Shown one piece after another: positions 11,635-22,890 of a DNA stretch of 64,000 nt. A program made the translations under genes and the position numbers. The number at the start of each line of letters is the position of its first letter. Position 1 is the first letter of the stretch. Under the pieces are notes generated by a model, which had not been told where the DNA came from, did not search any database, and saw only the letters and a list, made by a program, of their open reading frames with translations. This stretch comes from Rhyzopertha dominica (lineage: Eukaryota > Arthropoda > Insecta > Coleoptera > Bostrichidae), in the NCBI GenBank assembly GCA_025024175.1, contig QCXZ01000041.1, forward strand, positions 6,629,786 to 6,693,785, written 5' to 3'.

Positions 11635-13222
11635 TTTTTGTACACATCTCCAGACGCATCCATCTCCCGTGTCGACCGTTCACCGGCGTCTATAAAAGTT
11701 TCACTTTCCGCTTGCCTCCTAGTGGTTTTTCTTGTCATTGTCTCCCGGTCTTTATGTTTCTTTTGTTCTGGACGGTTAATTTAATACACTGTCTCTGTGC
11801 TTCTGTACCGTGAGTCATTCGGGATAATTTTAGACTGTTGCCTTGTCGTAGCGGATTTATATGCTCGTCCCGGTTGGAAATGGTCGCAAGGACTTCATCT
11901 AATTTGGAGTTTATTAGTCGCGGCGCATCCACCAAAAGTGATTCGCCGGAATACTGCTTCTACAATATGTCGAGATTAGGTACTTTCTTTTTATGTATTA
12001 TTATTTTATTTATTTTATTATGTCGTATTTCTACTATTTATAATTTAATACTAAGAACTTTAATAATCCCTGATATATGGAAAAATACTAAAGTGTGTCT
12101 AGTATTGAAAAAGGGTGATGCAACTTTAGTTGCCAACTACAGACCTATTTCGATTTTATCCAACTTTTCTAAGGTTTTTGAGTCTATCCTGTATAAGTAT
12201 CTATACCACAATGTCCGTAACCTGATAACGCTTGCACAACATGGTTTTATGAAAAACAAATCAACCGTTACCAACTTGGTTGCATTATCGCAATTTATCT
12301 CAGAATCGCTCGATGTTCAGGGTCAAGTGGATGTAGTGTACGCTGATTTTCAAAAGGCCTTTGATCGTATCGATCATAATATTCTTGTTCATAAACTTGC
12401 CGCCTATGGTTTGTCTGAGTCTCTTGTCGCTTTAATTCGGTCCTACTTCCACGATCGCAAGCAAATTGTTCTTTATAATTAACGCAGTTCACTTCCATAT
12501 ATAGCGATGTCAGGGGTACCGCAAGGTTCAAATTTGGGAACCCCCCTATTCCTCATTTTTATCAATGATGTAGTTGACGTTTTGGAGTGCGACAAACTTC
12601 TGTTTGCCGAGATCTTTATAACAATATCAATGTTTTCGAAAATACCCTTGATCTACAAAGAAACATCGATAATCTTAGCACTTGGTGTTGTAGAAACCGA
12701 ATAGATCTCAATGCTGATAAGAGTTTTGTGGTAACTTATTTTAGATGAGGCAGTCCCATTGTTTTCCAATATAGCATAGGTACTCGCATTTTGAGACGGT
12801 CTAACCAGATTAAAGATTTGGGCGTTCTTTTCGTCTCATCATTTACTTTCAGTGAACACATTAATAGAACAGTTTCATCAGCTTACAAGGCTTTGGGGTT
12901 TATCTACAGGAACTGCAGTGAATTTTCAAATGCAAATAACAGTATTACCGACCTTTATGTATACCTCGTAAGATCCAAACTTGAATACTGTTCACTGATA
13001 TGGTATCCTATTTATATTTATCAAAAAAATCAGATAGAACGGGTACAGCGAAGGTTTATGAAATTTTTATCGTACCTACCCGATGGTACTTATCCTTCCC
13101 AAGGTTTTGACCACAAAGAACTACTAACTAGACATCATCTTTCATTGTCGGAAGAACGTCGAATTCTAGCCTCGATTGCATTATTATATAAAATCTTAAA
13201 CCACCCTGAAGTTATAAGATAA
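11635..13222 (+). mobile_element. Jockey-like non-LTR retrotransposon, 5-prime truncated
   Basis: Contains most of an RT and C-terminal region on the plus strand (see pseudogene entry). The GC-richer 11640-11980 part upstream may be leader or ORF1 start of the same element, because a frame beginning near 11889 runs into the RT, but I cannot confirm this. The element stops exactly at a perfect palindrome at 13220-13284 rather than in an A-rich tail. Confidence 0.7.
12020..13222 (+). pseudogene. Jockey-like reverse transcriptase pseudogene
   Basis: Reverse transcriptase of a LINE-type element. The thumb-preceding blocks are visible: IPDIWKNTKVCLVLKKGDAT, NYRPISILSNFSKVFE, QHGFMKNKSTVTNLV, then motif A (VDVVYADFQKAFDRIDHNIL). 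A frameshift leads to SGVPQGSNLGTPLFLIFIND. The catalytic YADD/FADD box is destroyed (only LLFAE remains). After another frameshift the C-terminal part (12791-13222) reads IKDLGVLF...FSEHINRTVSSAYKALGFIYRN and ends at ILNHPEVIR. The related copies at 25938-28105 and 43254-45250 share this layout. Confidence 0.85.
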
Positions 13223-13284
13223 TATTTTGTCGGATAGATCGCTGTCTCTTGACAAGAGACAGCGATCTATCCGACAAAATATTA
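13220..13284. repeat. Perfect 32-bp palindrome with 1-nt loop
   Basis: Left arm 13220-13251, single A at 13252, right arm 13253-13284, all 32 positions complementary (arm starts TAATATTTTGTCGGATAGAT). It sits at the end of the Jockey-like reading frame. The arm length and lack of spacer suggest a fold-back synthesis product during retrotransposition, or a cloning or assembly artefact. Confidence 0.95.
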
Positions 13285-13489
13285 CCTTATATTTATGGAT
13301 GCTGAAAGCATTCATACCCTGAAGTTGTTTTTACTCAAATGTAGGTTTTTTACAGTAAATTGTTCATAGAAAACTACTAATCCTCCTCCTCTACGGAGAA
13401 AAAGACTAGAACAACAGTGTTTTATTGCAAGAATATAATGTGCACCAGAGTCTGACATTTTGGTAACCTACATATTATATTTCTGATCA

Positions 13490-13670
13490 TTTCGTATATC
13501 TTTTAGTACTTTATAAAATAGCTTTTGGTCTGATAGGATATTTTTTCCATCCTTGTTTCAAATACTTCATTTTCGGTTTCAAACTAATCCTTTGCACTTT
13601 ACTTTTTGTACTCTGTATATTTTTCTGATGTTTGTTTTGAAATACCGCTTAGCTTTAAGGATGATAATGA
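13490..13670 (-). pseudogene. Second antisense remnant of the endonuclease/RT non-LTR family
   Basis: On the minus strand the sequence gives DQKLFYKVLKDIRNDQ, the linker that precedes the NRWKYYF block in the remnant at 9948-10820. The plus-strand phrase TACTTTATAAAAT followed by GCTTTT is shared with about 10794-10812, supporting common descent. Short and heavily mutated. Confidence 0.5.
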
Positions 13671-13689
13671 TAGAGGGTTGCATCAAACT

Positions 13690-15320
13690 ACATTAGCCTA
13701 TATTTTTCGAATTTTTATCTGCGAGAAAAAGTTAAATGTTAAGGCTTAAAAGGCTAAAACTGGAAAACAGGGTAGAGTTGGACTGTGAAATTAGGTCTGT
13801 GACATACAACCTCAATTAGTAACACTACCTGAATATGTTAATTTCAGCCAAATTCCAGCAAGGGCACTTTTTACCCCCTTATCGTCCTATAGCCTTTGGA
13901 GCTGTTCCTCTACCCCTTAGTCATACTATTATTTTTTCTCTTTTATACCAGAAAATCGAAATATTGGAAATAGACTGACAGTCCCCGGAATTAATTGCTC
14001 GTCTTTACTACTCTCAATTCGGCTTTCCCTCCGCGTCAGACGTCAGGAGTGGGTGGTGGCAATACGGCGATCGCCAAAATACCCCATAACCGTTTGGCGC
14101 ACTTTTACGATAATTGCAGTTTAGCTCTCATTACTTGATTATTTGCGCGCCCAGGAGGGGAATCCATTATGAGGACTCGTCTTGATTAAGATATAAATCA
14201 TAGCAGGCAACCGGGGAGCTGCATTCCCGCGTCTGATCAGCTAAATTAAAACGCCAAATTAAAATGCATATTGCATTTAAACGGGTGACGTCGAAGACAT
14301 TCTAAAAGCTTAATGAATTCTAAGAGGTCGCCGCTACAAAGTGGCAGAGAGCACTAATGCGATGGCGATAAAATCCGGGTCGTAAAATGGAATCGTAAAA
14401 ACTTTAAACAATATGAATTTCATGTAAAACTTTCGGGGATCGGTAATACTTCTCCCGAACTTGTTACAAAGTCAAGAACCTGGGCTCCGTCGGGGGGACG
14501 TATGTGCATGAACGTATAAAATCATATTTTACACTGGGGGTGAAGAAATTGATGTCTCGGAATGAACTAATGCCTTAGGGTGCCGGGGAATGCAGTCTTC
14601 TTGGTCTATCACACTTTGCAAAATAATGCCCTAAAGGTTAAGTTGTGATGTTAGTCATTTCCAGCAAGTGCGTCTATTGCAGACATTTTTCTGAAGAAAC
14701 AAAACATGAATGGAGCACTATCTGTAAATGCAGTTACTATTTGTGCCGCATAAGAGAATATAATACAAATTATTGCAAAATTCACATTTCCTGTAAGAAA
14801 AATACCTGCAAGTGGCAGCTAAACTGATATCAGTTGCCAAGTGTCTGTCGTATAGCAATCGGCAATACTTAGTAACGTTATTCAGATTTTTATCTACACC
14901 GAATATTTCAATATGGTCTTTCATAGTATAGTCAGGGGTCAACAACAAATTTTTAACAAAATGGAATGTCTGGTTCTGTCTTGACAAAAAGGGTCATATT
15001 ATAAAACTATAGTTATTATTCGGTATTTTCCTTACTTAAAGTTAAATAGGCATAAAACTGTAACCTGTCTTTAGTAGGCAACATCCTTTGACTTAATCAA
15101 TTTGATATTTTAACCTAACATCCAGTAAACACAAAAGCTGTTGGTATGCTATTCTTACAGCATTAACTAAACAAAAATTAATAAGCTTCAAAACTTCTCA
15201 AAAAAGTGCACAATGAANTTTTAGTACCATAATGGAAGAAGACCGCATGTACAAACAAGCAATAGACAAACACCAAAAGACAAATGTATTTGTCTTTTTT
15301 GTAGAACTTTTAAAGTCCAA
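13690..15320. other. Unique region with GC-elevated island
   Basis: No gene found. About 13980-14400 is GC-richer and non-repetitive, with ATTA and GATTA cores of the kind seen in insect enhancers; this is suggestion only. The remainder is AT-rich with ORFs that look like chance frames. Confidence 0.3.
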
Positions 15321-15329
15321 AAATGTAGA

Positions 15330-15620
15330 CGAGAAGTGAAAGACAGCGGCGTAATCCTCTTGCACGATAACGCTTGATCGCATAAAGCAGTGTCAGTAAA
15401 AGGAGTTTACGAGAAGAACTGCTGTGAAATTCTCCCTTTTTCCCCGTGCAGTTCTGTTCCTCTAGTGGAAAGGAGTAAAGGCCTATTTATTGACTTGGAA
15501 GGACAAAAGCCCTGCAACAGCATATGCGTTCCAACGGCTGAAACATCTTGACAAAAATGGCGTATTTAACGACATTACATTACTGCCGACGCGATGTCAA
15601 TGTATTTTGGATATTGAACG
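15330..15620 (+). pseudogene. mariner-like transposase fragment
   Basis: A short decayed stretch translating SGVILLHDNA, a stop, then SHKAVSVKGVYEKN, fits the block around the second catalytic Asp of a mariner transposase. The following sequence has the right length for the third-Asp block but the motif is lost. A later frame (KHLDKNGVFNDI) could be the C-terminal tail. No terminal repeats found. Confidence 0.45.
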
Positions 15621-16329
15621 ACTTTATTGCATTTTTTTTAATATACGTTTCATTTGGGAGCTGTATTTTTGTGTACAGGAATTTCATACCACATTTCTCA
15701 ATTCTTAACGCAATTGATTTGTTCAAGTAATATACCTTCCAAGAAAATTGCAAAATTAATTTATTTTGAGTTCTAAATTGTGATTTGTACTTCGACGTGT
15801 ATGCTTTCACAAAAAAATATATACGAGTATTATACTAAATGAAAGCAATTGCCAAAATTTAAATGTAACTTATTTAATACTTTTTTGCATGTTGTTATGT
15901 ATAAAATAATCATATAAAGTATAATATAATAAAACAAATAATTTTATTAGGTACTTCTTAGTTATTACCCCAAATGCAGCTATTTTTATTTTTACGAACA
16001 TTATTAATTTTGCAGAGAAATAACACACATTTAGTGGGATAACAAGAGGAAACGAATAAAGGAGCATGATTTTGTTATAAATGTGACTAAATTTTATCAT
16101 CTTCCATCCATCAGCATGTCGTGTATAACGGAAAAACTGATTGCCACTGAAATCCAAGAAAACTGCCGCCTCAGCAGTTTGGTGAAGCAAGGAAAAATCA
16201 AAAAATAACTATCCGTGAAACCTAGACGATGAACATTCGACTGAGTAGACTGTAATGCGTCTTTTAAAAGAATGAAATAGTCCAAAAGAAATTACACGTT
16301 TCAATCAGGACGAAGCTATTCATCTAAAC
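15621..16329. other. No recognisable gene
   Basis: AT-rich. Around 16150-16330 a degenerate plus-strand frame (LLKQGKIKK, then KKLTRFNQDEAIHLNITEDL) hints at an old transposon fragment interrupted by the Penelope-like insertion, but I cannot assign it. Confidence 0.3.
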
Positions 16330-16381
16330 ATTACAGAAGACTTGAAAACTGATCCATCTTCTCGAAGTGGAGTAATTAATT

Positions 16382-16936
16382 AATTCTTCAAAAGAAAATA
16401 TTCTTAATGTGAACTTCCACTTTATTTTTCAATTGTAAAGCGCTTTCGGCTACATGCTAGCCATCGTCAGTACAAACGTTAAAAGGAAACTAACAGTTTG
16501 ACAAAGTCAAAAATCAGAAACAAGCAAACTTGATTACAAACTGAAATGCAACCCACATGCCAGTAACTCAAACGAAACATTAATTTAGATCAAACAAAGA
16601 ATTTAGAATAGGACAATTGAAATTACAAAAATCATTTAGAATAGTAAAATTTTGTTCGTTAATAATTTTATAAATCTCTAAAATTTCCAAATAATTTAAT
16701 TTAGATGATTTAGTACACAAATGTAATGAAGTTAGATTGTCTAGCGNNGCAGTGTGTTTATTTACTAATAAATGGTTAGCTAACGAAGAATTTGTTGTAA
16801 CAATATCTGTATTTTTATACTTTTCAAATTGTTTCAAATGTTCTTTACCTCTAGTTAAAAAGGATCTTCCGGTATGTCCAATATAAACTGAATTGCAATC
16901 ATTACAGGAAAAACTATAAACGCCTGAATTATTTAA
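16382..16936 (-). repeat. PLE left pseudo-LTR (inverted copy)
   Basis: Reverse complement of 18044-18598 with only a few differences and two n calls. It includes the 3-prime untranslated end, a hammerhead-like motif (16433-16475) and a partial antisense copy of the endonuclease domain. Confidence 0.93.
16433..16475 (-). ncRNA. Hammerhead-ribozyme-like motif in left PLE arm
   Basis: Identical in reverse complement to the motif at 18505-18547; see that entry for the helix assignment. Being in the inverted arm, it would be transcribed from the minus strand. Confidence 0.55.
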
Positions 16937-16950
16937 CACCAAGACTTTAT
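16580..16950 (-). pseudogene. Truncated PLE GIY-YIG endonuclease copy
   Basis: The minus strand repeats the last 120 codons of the PLE protein, from GVYSFSCNDCNSVYIG to the terminal NSLFDLN, as part of the inverted pseudo-LTR. It differs by a few residues (YIGHTGR in place of YIGQTGR) and has two unknown codons. It lacks an RT upstream and is a by-product of the terminal-repeat structure, not an independent gene. Confidence 0.9.
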
Positions 16951-18400
16951 GGACTTCCAAAAATACACAAAGATGGTTGTCCTATCAGACCAGTTGTTTG
17001 TTACATAAATTCCCCATGTTACAAATTGGCAAAATTTGATTCTTCGTGAAGTTTTAAACTTCGAAAATTCATTTGCTGTTAAAAATACACTGGATCTGAC
17101 CAACAAACTTAAAAATATCAAAATTCCTAAAGATTGCTTCCTTGTTTCTTTTGATGTAAACAATTTATTTCCTTCTATTCCTCCAAAAGACTGTTTAAAA
17201 ATTTTAAGTAACCTTCTTAATCAAAATTGTAATTTATCTTTATTACATAAAAATAATTTGCTTTCGTTAACGGAGTTTGTGTTAAATCAAAATTTTTTCT
17301 GTTTCAATAATAAAAATTTTATACAAAAATTGGGTTTAGCTATGGGTTCTTCCCTTAGTCCTTTTTTAGCTGAACTTTTTATGAATAATTTAGAAAAAGA
17401 TATTTTCAAAAACATTTGCTTCTCTCCTCACATTAAATTCTGGTACCGTTATGTAGATGATGTTTTGTGTCTTTTTACAGGTAATTCTTTTGATCTAAAT
17501 AACTTTCTTACTTTTATAAATTCTTTACACACTTCTATAAAATTCAGCTATGAAACAGAAATTAATAATCAAATTTCCTTTTTAGATTTATTAATTTCAC
17601 GTAACGAATTTTCTTCTTACCTTTCTTTTGAAATTTTTAGAAAATCTACTTGTACAGACAATGTTATTTCTTATTTTTCTTTACACCCTTATGCACACAA
17701 AATGGCTGTTTTTCATTCACTTTTTAATCGACTTTTTAAATTACCTCTGTCATTAAATGCTTTCGAAAAAGAATTGGGTGTAATACTACAAATTGCTTTC
17801 AATAACAATTTTCCTAATTATTTAACAGAAAAACTTTATTTTAAGTATTTGACAAAATTTAAATTTTCTTTCTGTACCACTTATTTGGATGAAAAAGTTA
17901 AGGTTTGGTTTCCTCTTAAGTTTGCTGGTCAAGTCTCAGTTAGCCTATCTAAATTATTTTCTTCTAATGGAATAAATATTGCTTTTTCTACCGTAGGCAG
18001 TGTGTTTTCCCGTTTTGTCCGGAATAAAGACCAAATTTCAGTTTTAAATAATTCAGGCGTTTATAGTTTTTCCTGTAATGATTGCAATTCAGTTTATATT
18101 GGACAAACCGGAAGATCCTTTTTAACTAGAGGTAAAGAACATTTGAAACAATTTGAAAAGTATAAAAATACAGATATTGTTACAACAAATTCTTCGTTAG
18201 CTAACCATTTATTAGTAAATAAACACACTGCCACGCTAGACAATCTAAATTCATTACATTTGTGTACTAAATCATCTAAATTAAATTATTTGGAAATTTT
18301 AGAGATTTATAAAATTATTAACGAACAAAATTTTACTATTCTAAATGATTTTTGTAATTTCAATTGTCCTATTCTAAATTCTTTGTTTGATCTAAATTAA
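16938..18400 (+). pseudogene. Penelope-like RT with GIY-YIG endonuclease (5-prime truncated)
   Basis: Makes cDNA and nicks the target in Penelope retrotransposition. The RT begins at 16940 with YGLPKIHKDG and PIRPVVCYINSPCYKLAKF, then a one-base shift near 17036 leads into a 454-codon open frame. RT motifs in it: FDVNNLFPSIP (A), GLAMGSSLSPFLAELFMNNL (B), RYVDDVL (C), and the FLDLLI block (D). The GIY-YIG domain starts GVYSFSCNDCNSVYIGQTGR and keeps the Cys pair typical of Penelope. About 200 or more N-terminal residues are missing compared with full-length relatives. Apart from the shift and truncation it is remarkably open, implying a young insertion. Confidence 0.92.
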
Positions 18401-18598
18401 TGTTTCGTTTGAGTTACTGGCATGTGGGTTGCATTTCAGTTTGTAATCAAGTTTGCTTGTTTCTGATTTTTGACTTTGTCAAACTGTTAGTTTCCTTTTA
18501 ACGTTTGTACTGACGATGGCTAGCATGTAGCCGAAAGCGCTTTACAATTGAAAAATAAAGTGGAAGTTCACATTAAGAATATTTTCTTTTGAAGAATT
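18044..18598 (+). repeat. PLE right pseudo-LTR
   Basis: Covers the endonuclease-coding end, stop codon at 18400 and about 200 bp of untranslated sequence ending GAAGAATT. Mirror copy at 16382-16936. Confidence 0.93.
18505..18547 (+). ncRNA. Hammerhead-ribozyme-like motif in right PLE arm
   Basis: Core CTGACGA (18510-18516) and GAAA (18533-18536) flank helix II GGCTA/TAGCC with a 5-nt loop and one extra T after the core. Helix III would be the palindrome AGCGCT (18536-18541), too short to close by itself and so fitting a dimer. The cleavage triplet is CTT (18540-18542). Helix I is TTGTA (18505-18509) with TACAA (18543-18547), five perfect pairs. Hammerhead motifs with tiny helix III are established for Penelope-like elements. 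Activity here is inferred, and the extra T is a deviation. Confidence 0.6.
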
Positions 18599-18607
18599 AC
18601 AGAAGAC

Positions 18608-19815
18608 GTTTAAAGCGTAGCGCAATTTAATATAGGAATTGGTTGCTTTATTCTATTTCCAAAAATGCTGTTCTCCGTTTTTGATGCAAATTTCTTGGCT
18701 CGCAAAAAATAATATGTTTTGTTGAGGATTGAATGACACATTTAGCAATGCATTTGAATAGACATGACAAAGTTCTTCTCCTTTTAGCAATAATCAGAAA
18801 ATGACACAAGAACAAGTAATTAAAATTATAATAAATGTTGTTCAATCTTTATCCCGAAAAATGAAATTAGAAACTTAGGGGTGAAAACAAGAATCCTAGG
18901 TGTATTGTAGTACCGGAGATAGTACAGGGTAATTTTTAAAAATCTGCAGTTTAACAACGTTTCTGTAATTTTTTTTGTTGGAATTTTTGAACTTCTGTAA
19001 AAACATCCTTAAAGCACTTAATTACGAAGGTTTCTTTCTTTTATTCAACGAATCATATTAAAATAGTAAAACAGAGCATTTGTTTAATGTATCGATTCAT
19101 ATAAAATCAAAACCATCCCTGAAACGAATCCGGTGGTCTCACTACCAAACGAGAAACCAGAGCGCTTGCCGGATATATCCAATTACGAAATATGACATAT
19201 ATTTTATGACACTATAAAATTAATACGTCTTTTTTATTGCATACGACATATGCGCTGCAGAATCTAAAGTAGCTCCCATATCCTCACCGATATGAGCCTA
19301 CAAATTATTTTGTTCCACTCCACCGACTAATGAACCACTTACAAATTTATAACATATTTTTATAATTAGGGGGGGCTGTTTTTTCCCACTCGCATCTGTC
19401 GTGGTGGCGTAATGGAATAGCCGGGATGTCAGGAACAAACTGCGAGCTTATGTGTTTTCTGGTATGAATTATAATAAAACAAAGTGGAAGAGTTGTGCGT
19501 GTCCATAACAAGAATTCCATTTATCTTGTCTGCTCAGATAACATCGTTGAATTTTCCACCTCAGTGTCTCTGGTTTAAAAGAAGACTCTTTAGAGTTGCT
19601 GCATATTAATTAAAATTAAAACAAATTTCTGATGCAAAATTAACAGGCAGAGCACTTTCTGTCATCATTAAAAGTGTTTTTTTTTATAAAATAAGGGAAG
19701 TGCGAAATTGTTTAATAAAATTTTTTCTACAACACATGGATTAAATTAAATATACTACTTCCAAGCTGTCCTCGATCTCCCAATATTTCGGTTTTAAATT
19801 TCTTATGTGGAGAAC
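18608..19815. other. No recognisable gene
   Basis: AT-rich DNA. An ACAGGGTAATTTTT phrase near 18926 resembles the outer end of Tc1/mariner-type inverted repeats (compare 43120-43143), but no partner was found nearby. Confidence 0.35.
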
Positions 19816-20288
19816 AATTACAGACAAAGTGAGAATTTAGGATGGCAATGCCATCTGTCAGCATTACACTGACATGATGACAAAGCCACCTAGCTGCCTT
19901 AACGGGAACTACTTCCTAAAGGAAGTGACCTGTAGCCTGACAAATTGGCATGCAACTGCATACCAGAGAAACTGCATACTTCAATTTGACAGCAGGCCTC
20001 CACGGCACTTTTTGCTGACGGGCAAGAACCAACATACATTAAAATGCATGTCTATGCTGTGCTGTCTACACCTCAACCAACTGCAGATAGTACTATTTCG
20101 CTGTCATTACAGCTCATCAGTGCAATACCATTGCTTTGGTATATAAGCAAAACCAGTTCTATGCCGTGTTGTCTACACTAGACCTAAACTGCACTGATGA
20201 GCTGTAATGACAGCGAAATAGTACTATCTGCAGTTGGTTGAGGTGTAGATAGCACAGCATAGACATGCATTTTAATTACAGACAAAGT
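19816..20288. mobile_element. Fold-back insertion with 15-bp target duplication
   Basis: The 15-mer AATTACAGACAAAGT occurs at 19816-19830 and 20274-20288, as expected for target-site duplication. Inside, an 87-bp arm at 20038-20124 is repeated inverted at 20190-20276 with a single mismatch, separated by 65 nt. The spacer itself holds a third, partial copy of the arm start (CTATGCCGTGTTGTCTACA). Another copy of the arm start lies at about 59660-59700. No coding capacity. The duplication length suggests target-primed retrotransposition rather than a cut-and-paste event; a SINE-like or twin-primed insertion is possible. Confidence 0.65.
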
Positions 20289-20867
20289 TTACTTTCGAAG
20301 TTAGGAGAGAGTGGAAGATGTCAGAGAAGACGTTGAAGAAGTTTTCAGAGAAATCGTTGTATTAGAAAAGCTTCAATCTCTGCTTTGAAATGGTTCGTTG
20401 GTATTAATGGTGCGCTGTTCGAACATTACTGTAATTAATTTTTATGTGACTTATTTTGGTTTTTAAACATATAGTAATTTGTTACAAATATAAAATTCAC
20501 AATCAAAATCTTAATATTTCCTTGGTTAACTAAATTAAAATCAGAATAAAAAACTAAATGGTCATAACTCTTAATTTGTTTAAATAATCGTTTTACATCG
20601 CTCCGCAGCTTAAAAAAAATGGCCGATTTAAGCCATTAAGAAGTTAAAAAAGTCAACTGCAGTTTCTTAGTAAAAGATTGCGACAGGATCTTCGCTGAAC
20701 CACTATTTATACTGAAATCTTAGTCTTCTTGGGTTAGACCGCGTCTGACGCATTTCGTCTACACTTGTAAGGGGCTTTATTAGGAAGAAATCTATGACTA
20801 CTAAATATAGCTGCAGTTTAATTTTATTTGTGACTATAGAAGAATCACAAATATCAATTTACGAAAC
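20289..20867. other. No recognisable gene
   Basis: AT-rich sequence downstream (in minus-strand sense) of the exon at 20874-21015; presumably intron. Confidence 0.35.
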
Positions 20868-20873
20868 ACTTAC

Positions 20874-21015
20874 CTTTGAGATTAGTCTTGGGTTTATCCA
20901 TGCTGTCTTCACTTGATTATCCAGCTTATAAGGTCCTTTTGTAATTAACTGCGGAACATCTGATCCCACTGACGGAGGATGTACTTTCAATTGCTGCTCT
21001 TTGGAATGTGTAGTT
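20874..21015 (-). CDS. Host gene internal exon (unidentified gene)
   Basis: On the minus strand a 142-bp segment is bounded by an acceptor (pyrimidine-rich, ending TTATTTCAG) and a consensus donor (AAG then GTAAGTGTTT). Only one frame is open through it. After one base completing a split codon it encodes 47 residues, including THSKEQQLKVHPPS and KGPYKLDNQVKTAWINPRL, and it ends in phase 0. No transposon homology is visible. The incoming phase matches the candidate exon at 33177-33299, which would leave a 12.2-kb intron filled with mobile elements. I do not recognise the gene. Confidence 0.75.
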
Positions 21016-21017
21016 CT

Positions 21018-22880
21018 GAAATAATAAAGAAAGGTTTGAATTGAATGGATGATATACCAAAACGTTAGGAATCTGATGCAATTAAATTTAAAAAATGCAT
21101 TAGATTATGCATAGAAGTTCATCCCTAAACCGTTCGATAATCATTATAATTTGAGGAAAACAGCTCAGGATTTCGTATCATGCCCAAGGCATATCGATAA
21201 CAGGCGCATGTGTTGAAAACACTCTATCACATCCCCAAAAAGATCCCAAATTAGACGCCTAATGCAGGTCCCATATGCCCAATTAACCAACAAAATCCGT
21301 TCGTTATAAAGGGTTGCACTGGTAGGTATCCAAACTGCACTCCGTTACCCTATAATTTAGTAAGGGTAATTTTATTATGGATGTTGCACTTAATCTTGCT
21401 CATCCAATTATAAGTGACAGTCAATTCCCAGTTTCAACACTAGCATTCTAAATAGCGTTGCGGAGTATATTTTGTTAATTCATAGTCTTAGAAGGGTGAA
21501 AGTACATTTATCGCTGACATCCCCCATCTGGAGAGGTGGAGCGTGCATATGTTTACGTCTATATTCGAATTATTTATAGCGAATTTAAATATATTTGCAT
21601 TTGAAAGCAGAAAGCTGCGTCTTGCTCACAAACTTGTCTGAAAACATCCGTTAATAATATGTGTAGTAATAGAAAAAATGCGTTTTTATATGTAAACGAG
21701 GCAATTTCCAATTAGATAGAATCAAAATCTATTATGCCAAGTTTAATACCTCGCTCTTTTGTTGAACATAAATCAGCTACAAAAGTTGACATTCCTAATT
21801 AATTAATTTGATACACCAATCTCGTTATGTACTGCAAGCAGTTCCTACTCCGGACTTTTGTAATTGTTAACATCGCAGTTTCAATTTTAGTATCTATAAT
21901 ATGGTATAAACTTAAATAACCTCTTAGTCCGCTTGATGAAAAAAGCACGAACTAGTTTACATGGCGAACTTTTATTTATGTGCGTCAATTTTGTGAAAAC
22001 GACACATGTGCAGTACAAATGTAAGAATTTCATTCCAGGGAACACTCTCCTACAGAATTAATTATTTTTCAGACTACAAACGCACTACAAGGTACAGTTT
22101 GCTAGAATTAAGCTTTGATCAAGTCCTTTTTGTTGCTTTACGGTCATATTTGTCATCAAAAAACAGTAAACTTTTAAAAATATTTTTTACCTGAAAGTGG
22201 GTGCATAAATCGCATTTCTTGTTGAAAAACTTGTCTTTTCAAATTTAAATGACGCTTAACTTTCTTGTGTAGAATAAAAAATTGTTGAAAAAATTAATTA
22301 ATAATGTATATCTAGGTATTTTATTGTTATTGTCGCCATCATTTTTTCTTTTCATTAAAAAAAAAGGCAGTGTTTTATAAAAATAGCTACCGAGTCTGAT
22401 TTCCCTTTTGGGCAAAACATTCACACCAAAAGGTGTGTATATCTTCTTGGCACATGTATAACGCCTTTGAATAAAAGAGACTTTTTTACTGGAGCTGAGG
22501 ATAACGAGCTTCTTCAAATTTGTGTAATTTTACAACGTATTTGTTCGTCTTGATTAATAGAGGAACAGAATGGAATTTGGCGATGAAATTTAAAGTTACT
22601 AAGAAAGATCAGAGGCTTGATTTGCTAAAAAAAATATTTCGTACGCCACTGGATGAACATAAGACTGTAAACAACAACTGGTTCTATCTTTTTCCTTCTT
22701 ATCTCTTTACATTGTCTTACAACGCGCATGTTTTCCCTGTATGAATCTGGTAGACTAACTACTACATTAATTTAAAATGTTCATACGGACAAAAGACAAT
22801 CTCTGATTTCATGTTCATTCGTAAAAATTTGGAAATGAGGATTTGCGTCAGAATTGACGTGGTTCTCGGGTTAAATTGGT
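21018..22880. other. Probable intron, no feature recognised
   Basis: Lies between the two minus-strand exon candidates. AT-rich, no coding frame or repeat that I can name. Minus-strand ORF 22245-22517 and plus-strand ORF 22520-22744 look like chance frames. Confidence 0.35.
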
Positions 22881-22890
22881 GCATCATGTT

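Larger units (their letters stand above)
16382..18598 (+). mobile_element. Penelope-like element (PLE) with inverted terminal repeats
   Basis: An RT followed by a GIY-YIG endonuclease domain, flanked by inverted copies of the 3-prime part (pseudo-LTRs), is the standard Penelope layout. The ends are exact mirror images: 16382 pairs with 18598 and pairing continues for about 555 bp to 16936/18044. A 12-bp direct repeat ATTACAGAAGAC occurs at 16330-16341 and 18596-18607. It may be the target-site duplication, although about 40 bp separate the left copy from the inverted repeat. Internal sequence between the inverted arms is only about 1.1 kb, so the 5-prime part of the RT is missing. Confidence 0.93.
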
